From Antrihabitans auranticaus (GTDB lineage: Bacteria > Actinomycetota > Actinomycetes > Mycobacteriales > Mycobacteriaceae): a stretch of 64,000 nt of DNA. Position numbers and translations under genes: made by a program. The stretch is taken from NCBI RefSeq assembly GCF_016481275.1, contig NZ_JAEMNW010000004.1, forward strand, positions 558,001-622,000, written 5' to 3'. This document shows, one piece after another, positions 41,790 through 48,453 of this stretch; the stretch's first letter is position 1, and every line of letters starts with the position of its first letter. The notes beneath the pieces are model-generated. The model saw only the letters and a program-made list of their open reading frames with translations, searched no databases and was not told the DNA's origin.

Positions 41790-42753
41790 TACACATCCGC
41801 GCCGGTCATGTCTGGCGGTACCCGGGTCGAGTCCCAAAATGATCGAGAAGGCCAAGGGCTTGGACGCCGACCAGGTATTCCTCGACCTCGAGGATGCTTG
41901 TGCGCCACTGGCAAAGCCCGGGGCTCGCAAGACCATCGTCAGCGCTCTCAACGAGGGCGGATGGGGTTCGAAGATCCGCGTGGTGCGCGTCAACGACCTG
42001 ACCACGCGGTGGACCTACCGCGATGTAGTCGAGGTAGTCGAGGGTGCCGGTCAGAATCTCGACGCCATCATGCTCCCCAAGGTGCAGTCCGCCGCGCAGA
42101 TCCACTGGCTCGACTTCACGCTGACTCAGATCGAGAAGACCCTGGGCTTCGAGGTTGGCCGAATCGGTATCGAGGCGCAGATCGAAGACGCTGCCGGCTT
42201 GATCAACGTCGACTCGATCGCCGCCGCCTCGCCCCGCAACGAGACAATCATTTTCGGCCCCGCCGATTTCATGGCTAGCATCAACATGAAATCGCTGGTC
42301 ATAGGTGAGCAGCCACCCGGTTACGAGATCGGGGACGCCTTTCATTACCCGCTGATGCGGATCCTGATGGCAGCACGCGCTCACGACCTGCAAGCGATCG
42401 ACGGGCCCTACGTCCAGATCCGCAACGTCGATGGCTTTCGAGTCGTGGCGGGCAGGTCGGCGGCTCTGGGGTTCGACGGCAAGTGGGTTCTGCACCCAGG
42501 CCAAATTGCCGCAGCGAACCAAACATTTAATCCCACACAGCATGACTACGACCATGCCGAGAACATCCTCGACGCCTACCGGTGGTTCACGTCCGAAGCT
42601 GGAGGCCGACTGGGCGCGGTCATGCTCGGCGACGAAATGATCGACGAGGCTTCTCGCAAAATGGCCCTGGTCGTCTCCAACCAGGGCCGAGCAGCGGGTA
42701 TGCGACGCATCGATACGTGGTCTCCGCCCGTTCCTGTCAACTCCGCATCCTGA
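41782..42753 (+). CDS. HpcH/HpaI (CitE-like) acyl-CoA lyase
   Basis: 323 residues: RSCLAVPGSSPKMIEKAKGL, DQVFLDLEDACAPLAKPGAR, AIMLPKVQSAAQIHW, GRIGIEAQIEDAAGLINVDS with the Mg-binding Glu, and IIFGPADFMASI with the Asp. Family members cleave malyl-, beta-methylmalyl- or citramalyl-CoA (Mcl, Rv2498c-type, RipC). Beside an acyl-CoA dehydrogenase, CoA-transferase and MaoC hydratase it most likely performs the final C-C cleavage, giving either acetyl-CoA plus pyruvate or propionyl-CoA plus glyoxylate. Confidence 0.88.
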   Translation: MRSTHPRRSCLAVPGSSPKMIEKAKGLDADQVFLDLEDACAPLAKPGARKTIVSALNEGGWGSKIRVVRVNDLTTRWTYRDVVEVVEGAGQNLDAIMLPKVQSAAQIHWLDFTLTQIEKTLGFEVGRIGIEAQIEDAAGLINVDSIAAASPRNETIIFGPADFMASINMKSLVIGEQPPGYEIGDAFHYPLMRILMAARAHDLQAIDGPYVQIRNVDGFRVVAGRSAALGFDGKWVLHPGQIAAANQTFNPTQHDYDHAENILDAYRWFTSEAGGRLGAVMLGDEMIDEASRKMALVVSNQGRAAGMRRIDTWSPPVPVNSAS

Positions 42754-42768
42754 AAGGCGCTATCCATC

Positions 42769-43281
42769 ATGCAATTCGGCAGGTATTTCGAAGAATTCGA
42801 AGTCGGCGAGATCTACAAGCATTGGCCAGGAAAGACGGTGACCGAGTACGACGATCACCTGTTTTGTCTCCTGACGATGAATCATCACCCGCTGCATCTG
42901 GACAACCATTTCGCCAGCACGACGACGGATTTCAAGCAGAACGTCGTGGTCGGCAATTACATTTATTCGCTGCTGCTCGGAATGTCGGTCGAAGACGTGT
43001 CGGGAAAGGCAATCGCCAATCTCGAGATCGAGTCGTTGCGCCACGTCAAACCGACGTTTCACGGTGACACCATCTACGGCGAAACCGAGGTGCTCGAAAC
43101 GACCCCCTCCAAGTCGAAAGACGACCGGGGCATTGTGAATGTGGAGACCCGGGGCTACAAACAAGACGGTGAGATCGTCTGCATCTTTCGCCGCAAGGTG
43201 CTTGTTCCCAAACGGAATTATGGCAACGTCCGGGGCGGCGACCAGCCTGGACGTCCAGTGCCGATCAAGGAAACACGATGA
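42769..43281 (+). CDS. MaoC-like (hotdog) enoyl-CoA hydratase
   Basis: 170 residues. FGRYFEEFEVGEIYKHWPGK start, and hydratase motif LTMNHHPLHLDNHFA, in which M-N-H-H-P-L-H replaces the more usual G-D-x-N-P-x-H, as in Rv2499c-like proteins. Then NLEIESLRHVKPTFHGDTIY. It would hydrate an unsaturated dicarboxyl-CoA (mesaconyl- or itaconyl-CoA type) for the lyase. Next gene overlaps by ATGA. Confidence 0.88.
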   Translation: MQFGRYFEEFEVGEIYKHWPGKTVTEYDDHLFCLLTMNHHPLHLDNHFASTTTDFKQNVVVGNYIYSLLLGMSVEDVSGKAIANLEIESLRHVKPTFHGDTIYGETEVLETTPSKSKDDRGIVNVETRGYKQDGEIVCIFRRKVLVPKRNYGNVRGGDQPGRPVPIKETR

Positions 43282-44714
43282 AACAGCGCTACGAGGCCTT
43301 CGTCGACGGCGTAGAACGTCGGACGCGTGCGGGCGAGTACTTCGGCACTCACGATCCTGCGACCGGAGAGCTCATCGCAGAGGTGGCGCGGGCAAAGTCA
43401 GAGGACGTCGATAACGCGGTCGCATCTTCGCTCGCCGCGTGTGCCGGTTGGCGAGATTCCGTTCCGGCCGCACGCGGGCGAGTACTTCTCGACGTTGCCC
43501 GCCGAATTCGCACAGAGGCAGAGGCGCTTGCGCGACTGGAGACGTTCGACACCGGTCAGACATTGCGGCAATCGCGAGTCGACGTGGAGACCGCGGCGCG
43601 CTATTTCGAGTACTACGGCGGTGCCGCAGACAAACTGCACGGCGAAACAATTCCGCTGGGTCCGGACTACCTGTCCTACACGCGGAACGAACCGTTCGGC
43701 GTCGTCGGCGTGGTAACACCCTGGAACGCCCCCATCAACCAGGCTGCGCGTGCGATTGCGCCCGCGCTCGCTGTGGGAAACACCGTGGTCCTCAAGCCGG
43801 CCGAAGACACGCCGTTGACAAGCTTGGAGCTGGCGCGCATCGCCGCAGATGCTTCGCTTCCCCCCGGCGTCTTCAACGTGGTTCCCGGATTCGGCGCCGA
43901 AGCCGGCGCCGCGCTCACTGAACATTCTGGAGTGCGCAAAATCGTGTTCACGGGGTCGGTGGAGACGGGTCGCGCGATCATGAAGGCAGCCGCCGGGAGG
44001 CTCATTCCGCTAACGCTGGAACTCGGCGGGAAATCACCCGACATCGTGTTCGACGACGCCGACCTCGACAAGGCTGCGGCCGGCGCGTGGGCGGCGTTCA
44101 CTATGAAGGCGGGCCAGATCTGTTCTGCAGGAAGCCGATTGCTGGTGCACAGCTCAGTTCACGACGAGATCGTCGAACGGCTTGTTTCGTTTGCAAAGAG
44201 CACGGTGATCGGTCCAGGCATCGACGACCCGGACATCGGTTCGCTTGCCACCAGAGGGCAGTTCGAGAAGGTGAAGTCCTACCTCGAGTTGGGTCCCCGT
44301 GAAGGGGCCCGCGCCGTAACAGGCGGCGCGCCAGCGACATCCGGCGCGCTGAGCAAAGGGCTGTTCGTCGAACCGACGATCTTTGTCGACGTCGACAACA
44401 GTATGCGGGTGGCCCGAGAGGAGATCTTCGGACCGGTGCTCACCGTGCTGAAGTTCGACACGGACGACGAGGCAATCGAAATTGCCAACGACAGTGACTA
44501 TGGTCTGGTCGCCGGCGTGTGGACTCGCGACTTGACGCGCGCACATCGCGTCGCCGCTGCACTCGAAGCTGGCCAAGTCTTTATCAATCAGTATTTCGCC
44601 GGGGGAGTGGAGACACCGTTCGGCGGCTACAAGATGAGCGGATTCGGCAGAGAAAAGGGCTTCGAGGCACTCAAGCACTACTGCCAGTTCAAGACAGTCA
44701 CGGTGCGAATCTGA
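43278..44714 (+). CDS. NAD(P)-dependent aldehyde dehydrogenase
   Basis: 478 residues. PFGVVGVVTPWNAPINQAAR, KPAEDTPLTSLELARIAADA, FTGSVETG, catalytic Glu in LELGGKSPDIVFDDADL, and catalytic Cys in MKAGQICSAGSRLLVHSSVH; end FGGYKMSGFGREKGFEALKH. It oxidises an aldehyde to the acid that the CoA-transferase could then activate, so it may feed the pathway rather than finish it. Coupled to maoC by a four-base overlap. Confidence 0.92.
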   Translation: MKQRYEAFVDGVERRTRAGEYFGTHDPATGELIAEVARAKSEDVDNAVASSLAACAGWRDSVPAARGRVLLDVARRIRTEAEALARLETFDTGQTLRQSRVDVETAARYFEYYGGAADKLHGETIPLGPDYLSYTRNEPFGVVGVVTPWNAPINQAARAIAPALAVGNTVVLKPAEDTPLTSLELARIAADASLPPGVFNVVPGFGAEAGAALTEHSGVRKIVFTGSVETGRAIMKAAAGRLIPLTLELGGKSPDIVFDDADLDKAAAGAWAAFTMKAGQICSAGSRLLVHSSVHDEIVERLVSFAKSTVIGPGIDDPDIGSLATRGQFEKVKSYLELGPREGARAVTGGAPATSGALSKGLFVEPTIFVDVDNSMRVAREEIFGPVLTVLKFDTDDEAIEIANDSDYGLVAGVWTRDLTRAHRVAAALEAGQVFINQYFAGGVETPFGGYKMSGFGREKGFEALKHYCQFKTVTVRI

Positions 44715-44726
44715 CAGCGAAAAGCC

Positions 44727-45038
44727 ATGAACCAGTTGCACGTAACCCACAACCAGACGCTGAGCAGATTTGAACTCACGCACCCGGGTAATCGGTTCGT
44801 CGGACTACTCGGGTACGTCGATTCGCGGACGCTACTGTCCGAGACCGCTGCGCCGCGTGTGATGTTGTTTCTGCACACCATCATCTCCGACGAGTACGAC
44901 GATGCCGATATGGCCGTCTATATCGTCCGCGGATCGTTGGACCACGCGCGCTCGCTCGGCTGGAAGGTGAATGCGGTGTGCACGCATGTCCAGCAATTCG
45001 TCGACGATCATCCCGAGTACCGCGACGTGATCGTCTGA
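44727..45038 (+). CDS. GNAT-like protein of the YidJ type lacking the glycine loop
   Basis: 103 residues: MNQLHVTHNQTLSRFELTHP, MLFLHTIISDEYDDADMAVY, IVRGSLDHARSLGWKVNAVC, HVQQFVDDHPEYRDVIV. The frame matches small GNAT proteins that begin with a substrate-like strand and end C.F...Y...HPEY.D. Where they bind acetyl-CoA with a G-x-G loop (EGRGVGSAL), this one reads DDADMAVYI, so catalysis is doubtful. Last gene of the operon; it meets the IclR gene end to end. Confidence 0.7.
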   Translation: MNQLHVTHNQTLSRFELTHPGNRFVGLLGYVDSRTLLSETAAPRVMLFLHTIISDEYDDADMAVYIVRGSLDHARSLGWKVNAVCTHVQQFVDDHPEYRDVIV

Positions 45039-45039
45039 G

Positions 45040-45777
45040 TCACACAAGCGATTCGATGATTTGTGCGGTGGCCTTGACCTGCTTGCCCCACCAGGGCACA
45101 CGCTGCTCGTCGAATCTCGACTCGGGCATCGAAATGCCCACTCCACCAATGGGTCCGCCGTCATCGCCCAACACGGCTGCGCCGATCGCACACACACCCA
45201 TCCGGTTCTGGTTGATGCTGACCGCGTAGCCGACTTCGCGTATGTCTTCAAGCTTGCGACGGATCGAGTCCGGATCGGTGTCGGTCTGCGGTGTCAGCTT
45301 CTCGATGGGCGACGCAAGCAATCGGTCGACCTCGTCGTCGGGCAGACGCGACATGATGGCCAAACCGCCTGACGTGTGCGGTAATTGCCAACTACTGCCC
45401 AGCTTGATGTAGGTGCGGACCGCTTGTTGCGAGTCCATGCGCTCGATCTGCACGGTACGTTCGGCACCGTCGCGGACCTGCAGCGTGATCGTTTCATTCG
45501 TCAAATCACGGAGTTCCCGCATCGGTTCGAGAGCGACGCCACGTAGGTCACCTTTGTCCCAGCCCCGCCGGCCGACGGCAAGCGCCCTGGAAGTCAGCTT
45601 CCAGCGGGTGTATTCGCTTCCGTCGCTGCGGATCCAGCCAGCGTTCGACAGACCCAACAGGGTCCGCTGAACAGTGGACTTCGGTAGGCCGAGGGTGCGC
45701 GAGAGCTCGCCGACTCCCACCGGCTGATGCTCTGCAACTGCCTCCAACACCCGTAACCCACGTTCGATACCCTGCAC
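45040..45777 (-). CDS. IclR-family transcriptional regulator
   Basis: 245 residues. Winged HTH: MQGIERGLRVLEAVAEHQPV, GVGELSRTLGLPKSTVQRTL; effector domain LRELRDLTNETITLQVRDGA to GYAVSINQNRMGVCAIGAAV and GGPIGGVGISMP. IclR proteins govern aromatic and small-acid catabolism. An operator-like 19-mer lies 39-57 bases upstream of its own start, and similar sites stand before the acyl-CoA dehydrogenase operon and the hydrolase operon, so it is the probable regulator of the island. Confidence 0.92.
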   Translation of the reverse strand: MQGIERGLRVLEAVAEHQPVGVGELSRTLGLPKSTVQRTLLGLSNAGWIRSDGSEYTRWKLTSRALAVGRRGWDKGDLRGVALEPMRELRDLTNETITLQVRDGAERTVQIERMDSQQAVRTYIKLGSSWQLPHTSGGLAIMSRLPDDEVDRLLASPIEKLTPQTDTDPDSIRRKLEDIREVGYAVSINQNRMGVCAIGAAVLGDDGGPIGGVGISMPESRFDEQRVPWWGKQVKATAQIIESLV

Positions 45778-45815
45778 GAAACGTTCCTCTCACGCCTCGA
45801 CATTTTCTTCCTTGC

Positions 45816-45834
45816 TGTGCCAATTATCGGCACG
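45816..45834. promoter_or_regulatory. IclR-type operator, site 2
   Basis: TGTGCCAATTATCGGCACG, arms GTGCC/GGCAC, matching sites at 39361 and 47747. It overlaps the end of the thioesterase gene and lies just upstream of iclR, fitting autoregulation. Confidence 0.65.
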
Positions 45835-46273
45835 GTATACCGATATTGTCCAGTACCTCGATCCGGCGAGCCGCTGATGGTGTCCTTGCAAGGATCTTGA
45901 ATACTCCGGTGGCGGTCGCGATCATATGGTCGTCGGCGGTGAGATCGGTGTCGGCGAAGACGAGCGACGCAGTCCTGCGGACGACGCGCGGTCGGGCGAT
46001 GAGGAAGTCGCCCACACGCAACGGCATCACGAAGCTCATATTGAGTTGCACCGTCGACATGTTCTCGGTCAACGTCGTCTCCAGCGCGAGACTCCCGAGT
46101 GCCCGATCGGCGAATGCGACGATAAGCCCACCCTGTACGACGCCCCGCAAATTGCGATGCTTCGTTTGACAGACAAGGCCGAATTCCCTAGTACCGCAAT
46201 TGACTCTCGTGTGCATAGGGCCTATTAGACCGATGAATCCGTCGTCGACGAGTTCTTCCCATGGCGTTTCCAT
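45824..46273 (-). CDS. PaaI-type hotdog thioesterase
   Basis: 149 residues: METPWEELVDDGFIGLIGPM, VCQTKHRNLRGVVQGGLIVA, FADRALGSLALE, VQLNMSFVMPLRVGDFLIAR. The hotdog thioesterase pattern (HxNxxG.VHGG) appears as HRNLRGVVQGG, with Gln where His is usual, a change from the common motif. It would release CoA from stalled acyl-CoA intermediates. Start 46273 follows CGGAGAG. A strong hairpin separates it from the hydrolase upstream. Confidence 0.83.
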   Translation of the reverse strand: METPWEELVDDGFIGLIGPMHTRVNCGTREFGLVCQTKHRNLRGVVQGGLIVAFADRALGSLALETTLTENMSTVQLNMSFVMPLRVGDFLIARPRVVRRTASLVFADTDLTADDHMIATATGVFKILARTPSAARRIEVLDNIGIPCR

Positions 46274-46307
46274 GTCTCTCCGTGCTGTTGGGGAGGGTGC
46301 GCGACGC

Positions 46308-46350
46308 ACATCAGCCAGTGAAAGCGCGAGTTGCTCTCACTGGCTGATGT
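46308..46350 (-). terminator. Hairpin terminator between hydrolase and thioesterase genes
   Basis: ACATCAGCCAGTGA and TCACTGGCTGATGT make a perfect 14-bp stem with a 15-base loop, 22 bases after the hydrolase stop. Confidence 0.72.
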
Positions 46351-46372
46351 TGCGCGCTCGTGAGTGTGAGCG

Positions 46373-47260
46373 CTAATTGGCGGCCGCAAGTGCCTTCGCG
46401 GGGATCACCGAATCGCGAATTTCCCACAGGACCGGCTTGATGCATCGGAAGAACTGCGCCGGATCCTCACTCATCGGGAAGTGGCCCAGTCCCGGCATCG
46501 GAAATATCTTTGCGCCGTCGATCTGGTCGGCGAGTGCTTGGCCTTCCTCCGGCGTGGTCGCAAAGTCGTACTCGCCGTTGAGAACGTAAACAGCCGTCTT
46601 CGAGGTGTCGATCTCCTTTGCGGTGTCCCGCAGATCGTGCTCGACGCTGTAGTAATGCAGGTCGCCCTTGAACACGGGCGGCGAGCCCTGGCTGTACACC
46701 CACGTCGTTTCGCGGCGGCCGACCTCGGGAGCGGTGGGGGATGTCAGCGAGTACATAGCTGCAGGCTTGGCGTCATTGCTGATCTCCGGGTGGAACCAGT
46801 AGTCGAGGTAGTAGCCCGGTGAATGCAGCGCCGCTTCGAGACCGACGACAGCGCGGAACTTGCCTGGGTAGTGCAGTGCCAGGTCGGGTGCGAGGTTGCC
46901 CCCCATGGAACTTCCCATGTAGACCGCATCTTCACAACCGAGCGCGTCGGCGAGTCCGACAACGAACTTCATGAAGAAGCCCTGGGTCAGGTTGTAATCC
47001 TGCTCCCACCATTTCACCGAGAGCGGAGGTAGCGATCGTCCGTGATACGGGAGATCCCAGGCGATTACGCGGAAGTTCGACGTGATCTCCTCATCTTCGA
47101 GCAAATGACGGTACTGCCGGCCGTCGCATCCCGCGGTGTGCTGTACCAGCAGGGGGATGCCTTGGCCGCTCTCTTCGTAGTAGACCCGGTACTCGATGTC
47201 GTCGATTGTCAGATAGAGATACCGGCCGATTGCCTTGTCGTGCTTCACGGTGGTGGTCAT
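46373..47260 (-). CDS. Alpha/beta hydrolase
   Basis: 295 residues. YYEESGQGIPLLVQHTAGCD oxyanion region (Q-H-T-A in place of H-G), AWDLPYHGRSLPPLSVKWWE, nucleophile YMGSSMGGNLAPDLALHYPG (Ser about residue 121), VLNGEYDFATTPEEG with the acid, and PGLGHFPMSEDPAQFF with the His. C-C bond hydrolases and esterases have this plan. ATG 47260 has AGGAGG close upstream and overlaps the stop of the SCP2-like gene by ATGA, so the two proteins are made together and may act as a pair. Confidence 0.86.
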   Translation of the reverse strand: MTTTVKHDKAIGRYLYLTIDDIEYRVYYEESGQGIPLLVQHTAGCDGRQYRHLLEDEEITSNFRVIAWDLPYHGRSLPPLSVKWWEQDYNLTQGFFMKFVVGLADALGCEDAVYMGSSMGGNLAPDLALHYPGKFRAVVGLEAALHSPGYYLDYWFHPEISNDAKPAAMYSLTSPTAPEVGRRETTWVYSQGSPPVFKGDLHYYSVEHDLRDTAKEIDTSKTAVYVLNGEYDFATTPEEGQALADQIDGAKIFPMPGLGHFPMSEDPAQFFRCIKPVLWEIRDSVIPAKALAAAN

Positions 47261-47664
47261 TTCGCCTCCTCGACGACTTTCGTGTAGGAGCTCATGAGCT
47301 TGAACAGCCTTCGCAGCGCAGCGTAGTAGGCGAAGAACATCTTCATATCCCCGCCAAACCTGAAGTCGTGCTTGGTGACTGCCGCGAACAAGTCCTGGTA
47401 GAACGGTCGTGGAACGTCCACGAACAACTGCGCCCATTCGTGCTCGGGTGCATAGATTTCGATGTCGTAGTTGCGGGACAACGTCATGAAGTTGTCGCCC
47501 GCGGGCGGCGCCATCGACTCTAGACGGCCGTCGCGGAACTTGAGGATGTACGTCTCCACGCCCAGTCCGACGCGGACGATCGCGTTCCAGTAGCGCGCCG
47601 CGATAATGAATTCGGGGTCTCTGTTCAGAGCCTCTGTGAATTCCTCTGTTGCCACATGCGGCAT
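47257..47664 (-). CDS. SCP2-like small protein coupled to the hydrolase
   Basis: 135 residues: MPHVATEEFTEALNRDPEFI, ARYWNAIVRVGLGVETYILK, FRDGRLESMAPPAGDNFMTL, YEIEIYAPEHEW-like strand then FVDVPRPFYQDLFAAVTKHD and MKMFFAYYAALRRLFKLMSS. The alternation of strands and the final helix after FGGDMKMF resemble sterol-carrier-protein-2-type lipid-binding domains; the match is by pattern only. AGGAGG precedes the ATG. First gene of a minus-strand operon whose promoter carries two operator-like sites. Confidence 0.65.
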   Translation of the reverse strand: MPHVATEEFTEALNRDPEFIIAARYWNAIVRVGLGVETYILKFRDGRLESMAPPAGDNFMTLSRNYDIEIYAPEHEWAQLFVDVPRPFYQDLFAAVTKHDFRFGGDMKMFFAYYAALRRLFKLMSSYTKVVEEAK

Positions 47665-47746
47665 GGCATTCCCTCCTAAGGAAGCTGACTGTGTGCCCAA
47701 ACGCGCGGTCCGAGAGACGTTCCGCGCTACTCGACTACCTCTGAAC

Positions 47747-47765
47747 TGTGCCGCTCATCGGTACG
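47747..47765. promoter_or_regulatory. IclR-type operator, site 3
   Basis: TGTGCCGCTCATCGGTACG, similar to sites at 39361 and 45816 (shared TGTGCC and CGGYAC). It lies 83 bases upstream of the SCP2-like gene start. Confidence 0.6.
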
Positions 47766-47779
47766 CCGTGCCCATTTAG

Positions 47780-47799
47780 TATGTGCACAGGGTCACATA
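47780..47799. promoter_or_regulatory. Second operator and sigma-A-like promoter of the hydrolase operon
   Basis: TATGTG (47780-47785) and CACATA (47794-47799) are an inverted pair eight bases apart. On the minus strand TTGACA and, 19 bases on, TACTAA frame this pair, so a repressor here would cover the promoter. Confidence 0.5.
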
Positions 47800-47805
47800 A
47801 TGTCA

Positions 47806-48453
47806 ACGCTTCGCGATCAAAGTGTTGAAAAACGGCACGGCATACCGACTAGCAGCACGCTGCGAGCCGACGGCTGGCTCTGCAGCACACAGTGGAGACC
47901 GTCACGGCGTGTCAGTGGAGTGGACTTCTTCCGGCGGCTGCCCGAGGCCAGGGTCGAGTCTCGGATCGGGACAACGCTGACACCCAATGTCCTTTACTGC
48001 ATCTCGACTGCCCGGCTTGCGATGGGCCGTTCACGCGCTACGCACACCAGGATCGACGGTGCCTGGTATTCGACGACGAGTCAGACCAACGTGCTTGCAG
48101 CCGACACGGCGCGGCTTCCTCGCAACCTCGATCTGCGGCTTGGGCAGGGGCGCCTCTCCGATGATCTGCGCTCACTCGCGCCGATCAAGACTATTCAGCT
48201 CGACGTGTCTACCGACGCCCAACTAGCCCTACACATGTTGGTGCTCAGGGCGACCGGGTGGGCTTGCGACAACTGCGCCGTAGCTGAGTGGAACAGCGGA
48301 AGTTCGCCTACAGCGATCGCTGCGGTCCGACACCCTCCGCGATTTCGCTCGTGTACCGCTCGTGCGCCCGTCGTGCGGCGAACCTGCAGACCTGCGTGCG
48401 AATATGGGGGAGTTCAAATCCGACGCCGATGACGCTGACGGGAGGCCGTAGCG
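47806..48453. other. Stretch without a recognised gene
   Basis: Two overlapping plus-strand frames are open. One (about 47890-48164) contains LDCPACDGPFTRYAHQDRRC and RACSRHG, with Cys/His spacing like a small zinc-binding protein. The other (47800-48432) has LPRNLDLRLGQGRLSDDLRS. Neither has a good ribosome-binding site or a family I recognise, so no gene is called. No tRNA or repeat is seen. Confidence 0.4.

Noticed and set aside
48405-48430. GTTCAAATCC resembling the T-arm of a tRNA
   Set aside because: The flanking bases do not pair as a T-stem and no acceptor, D or anticodon arms can be drawn around it.
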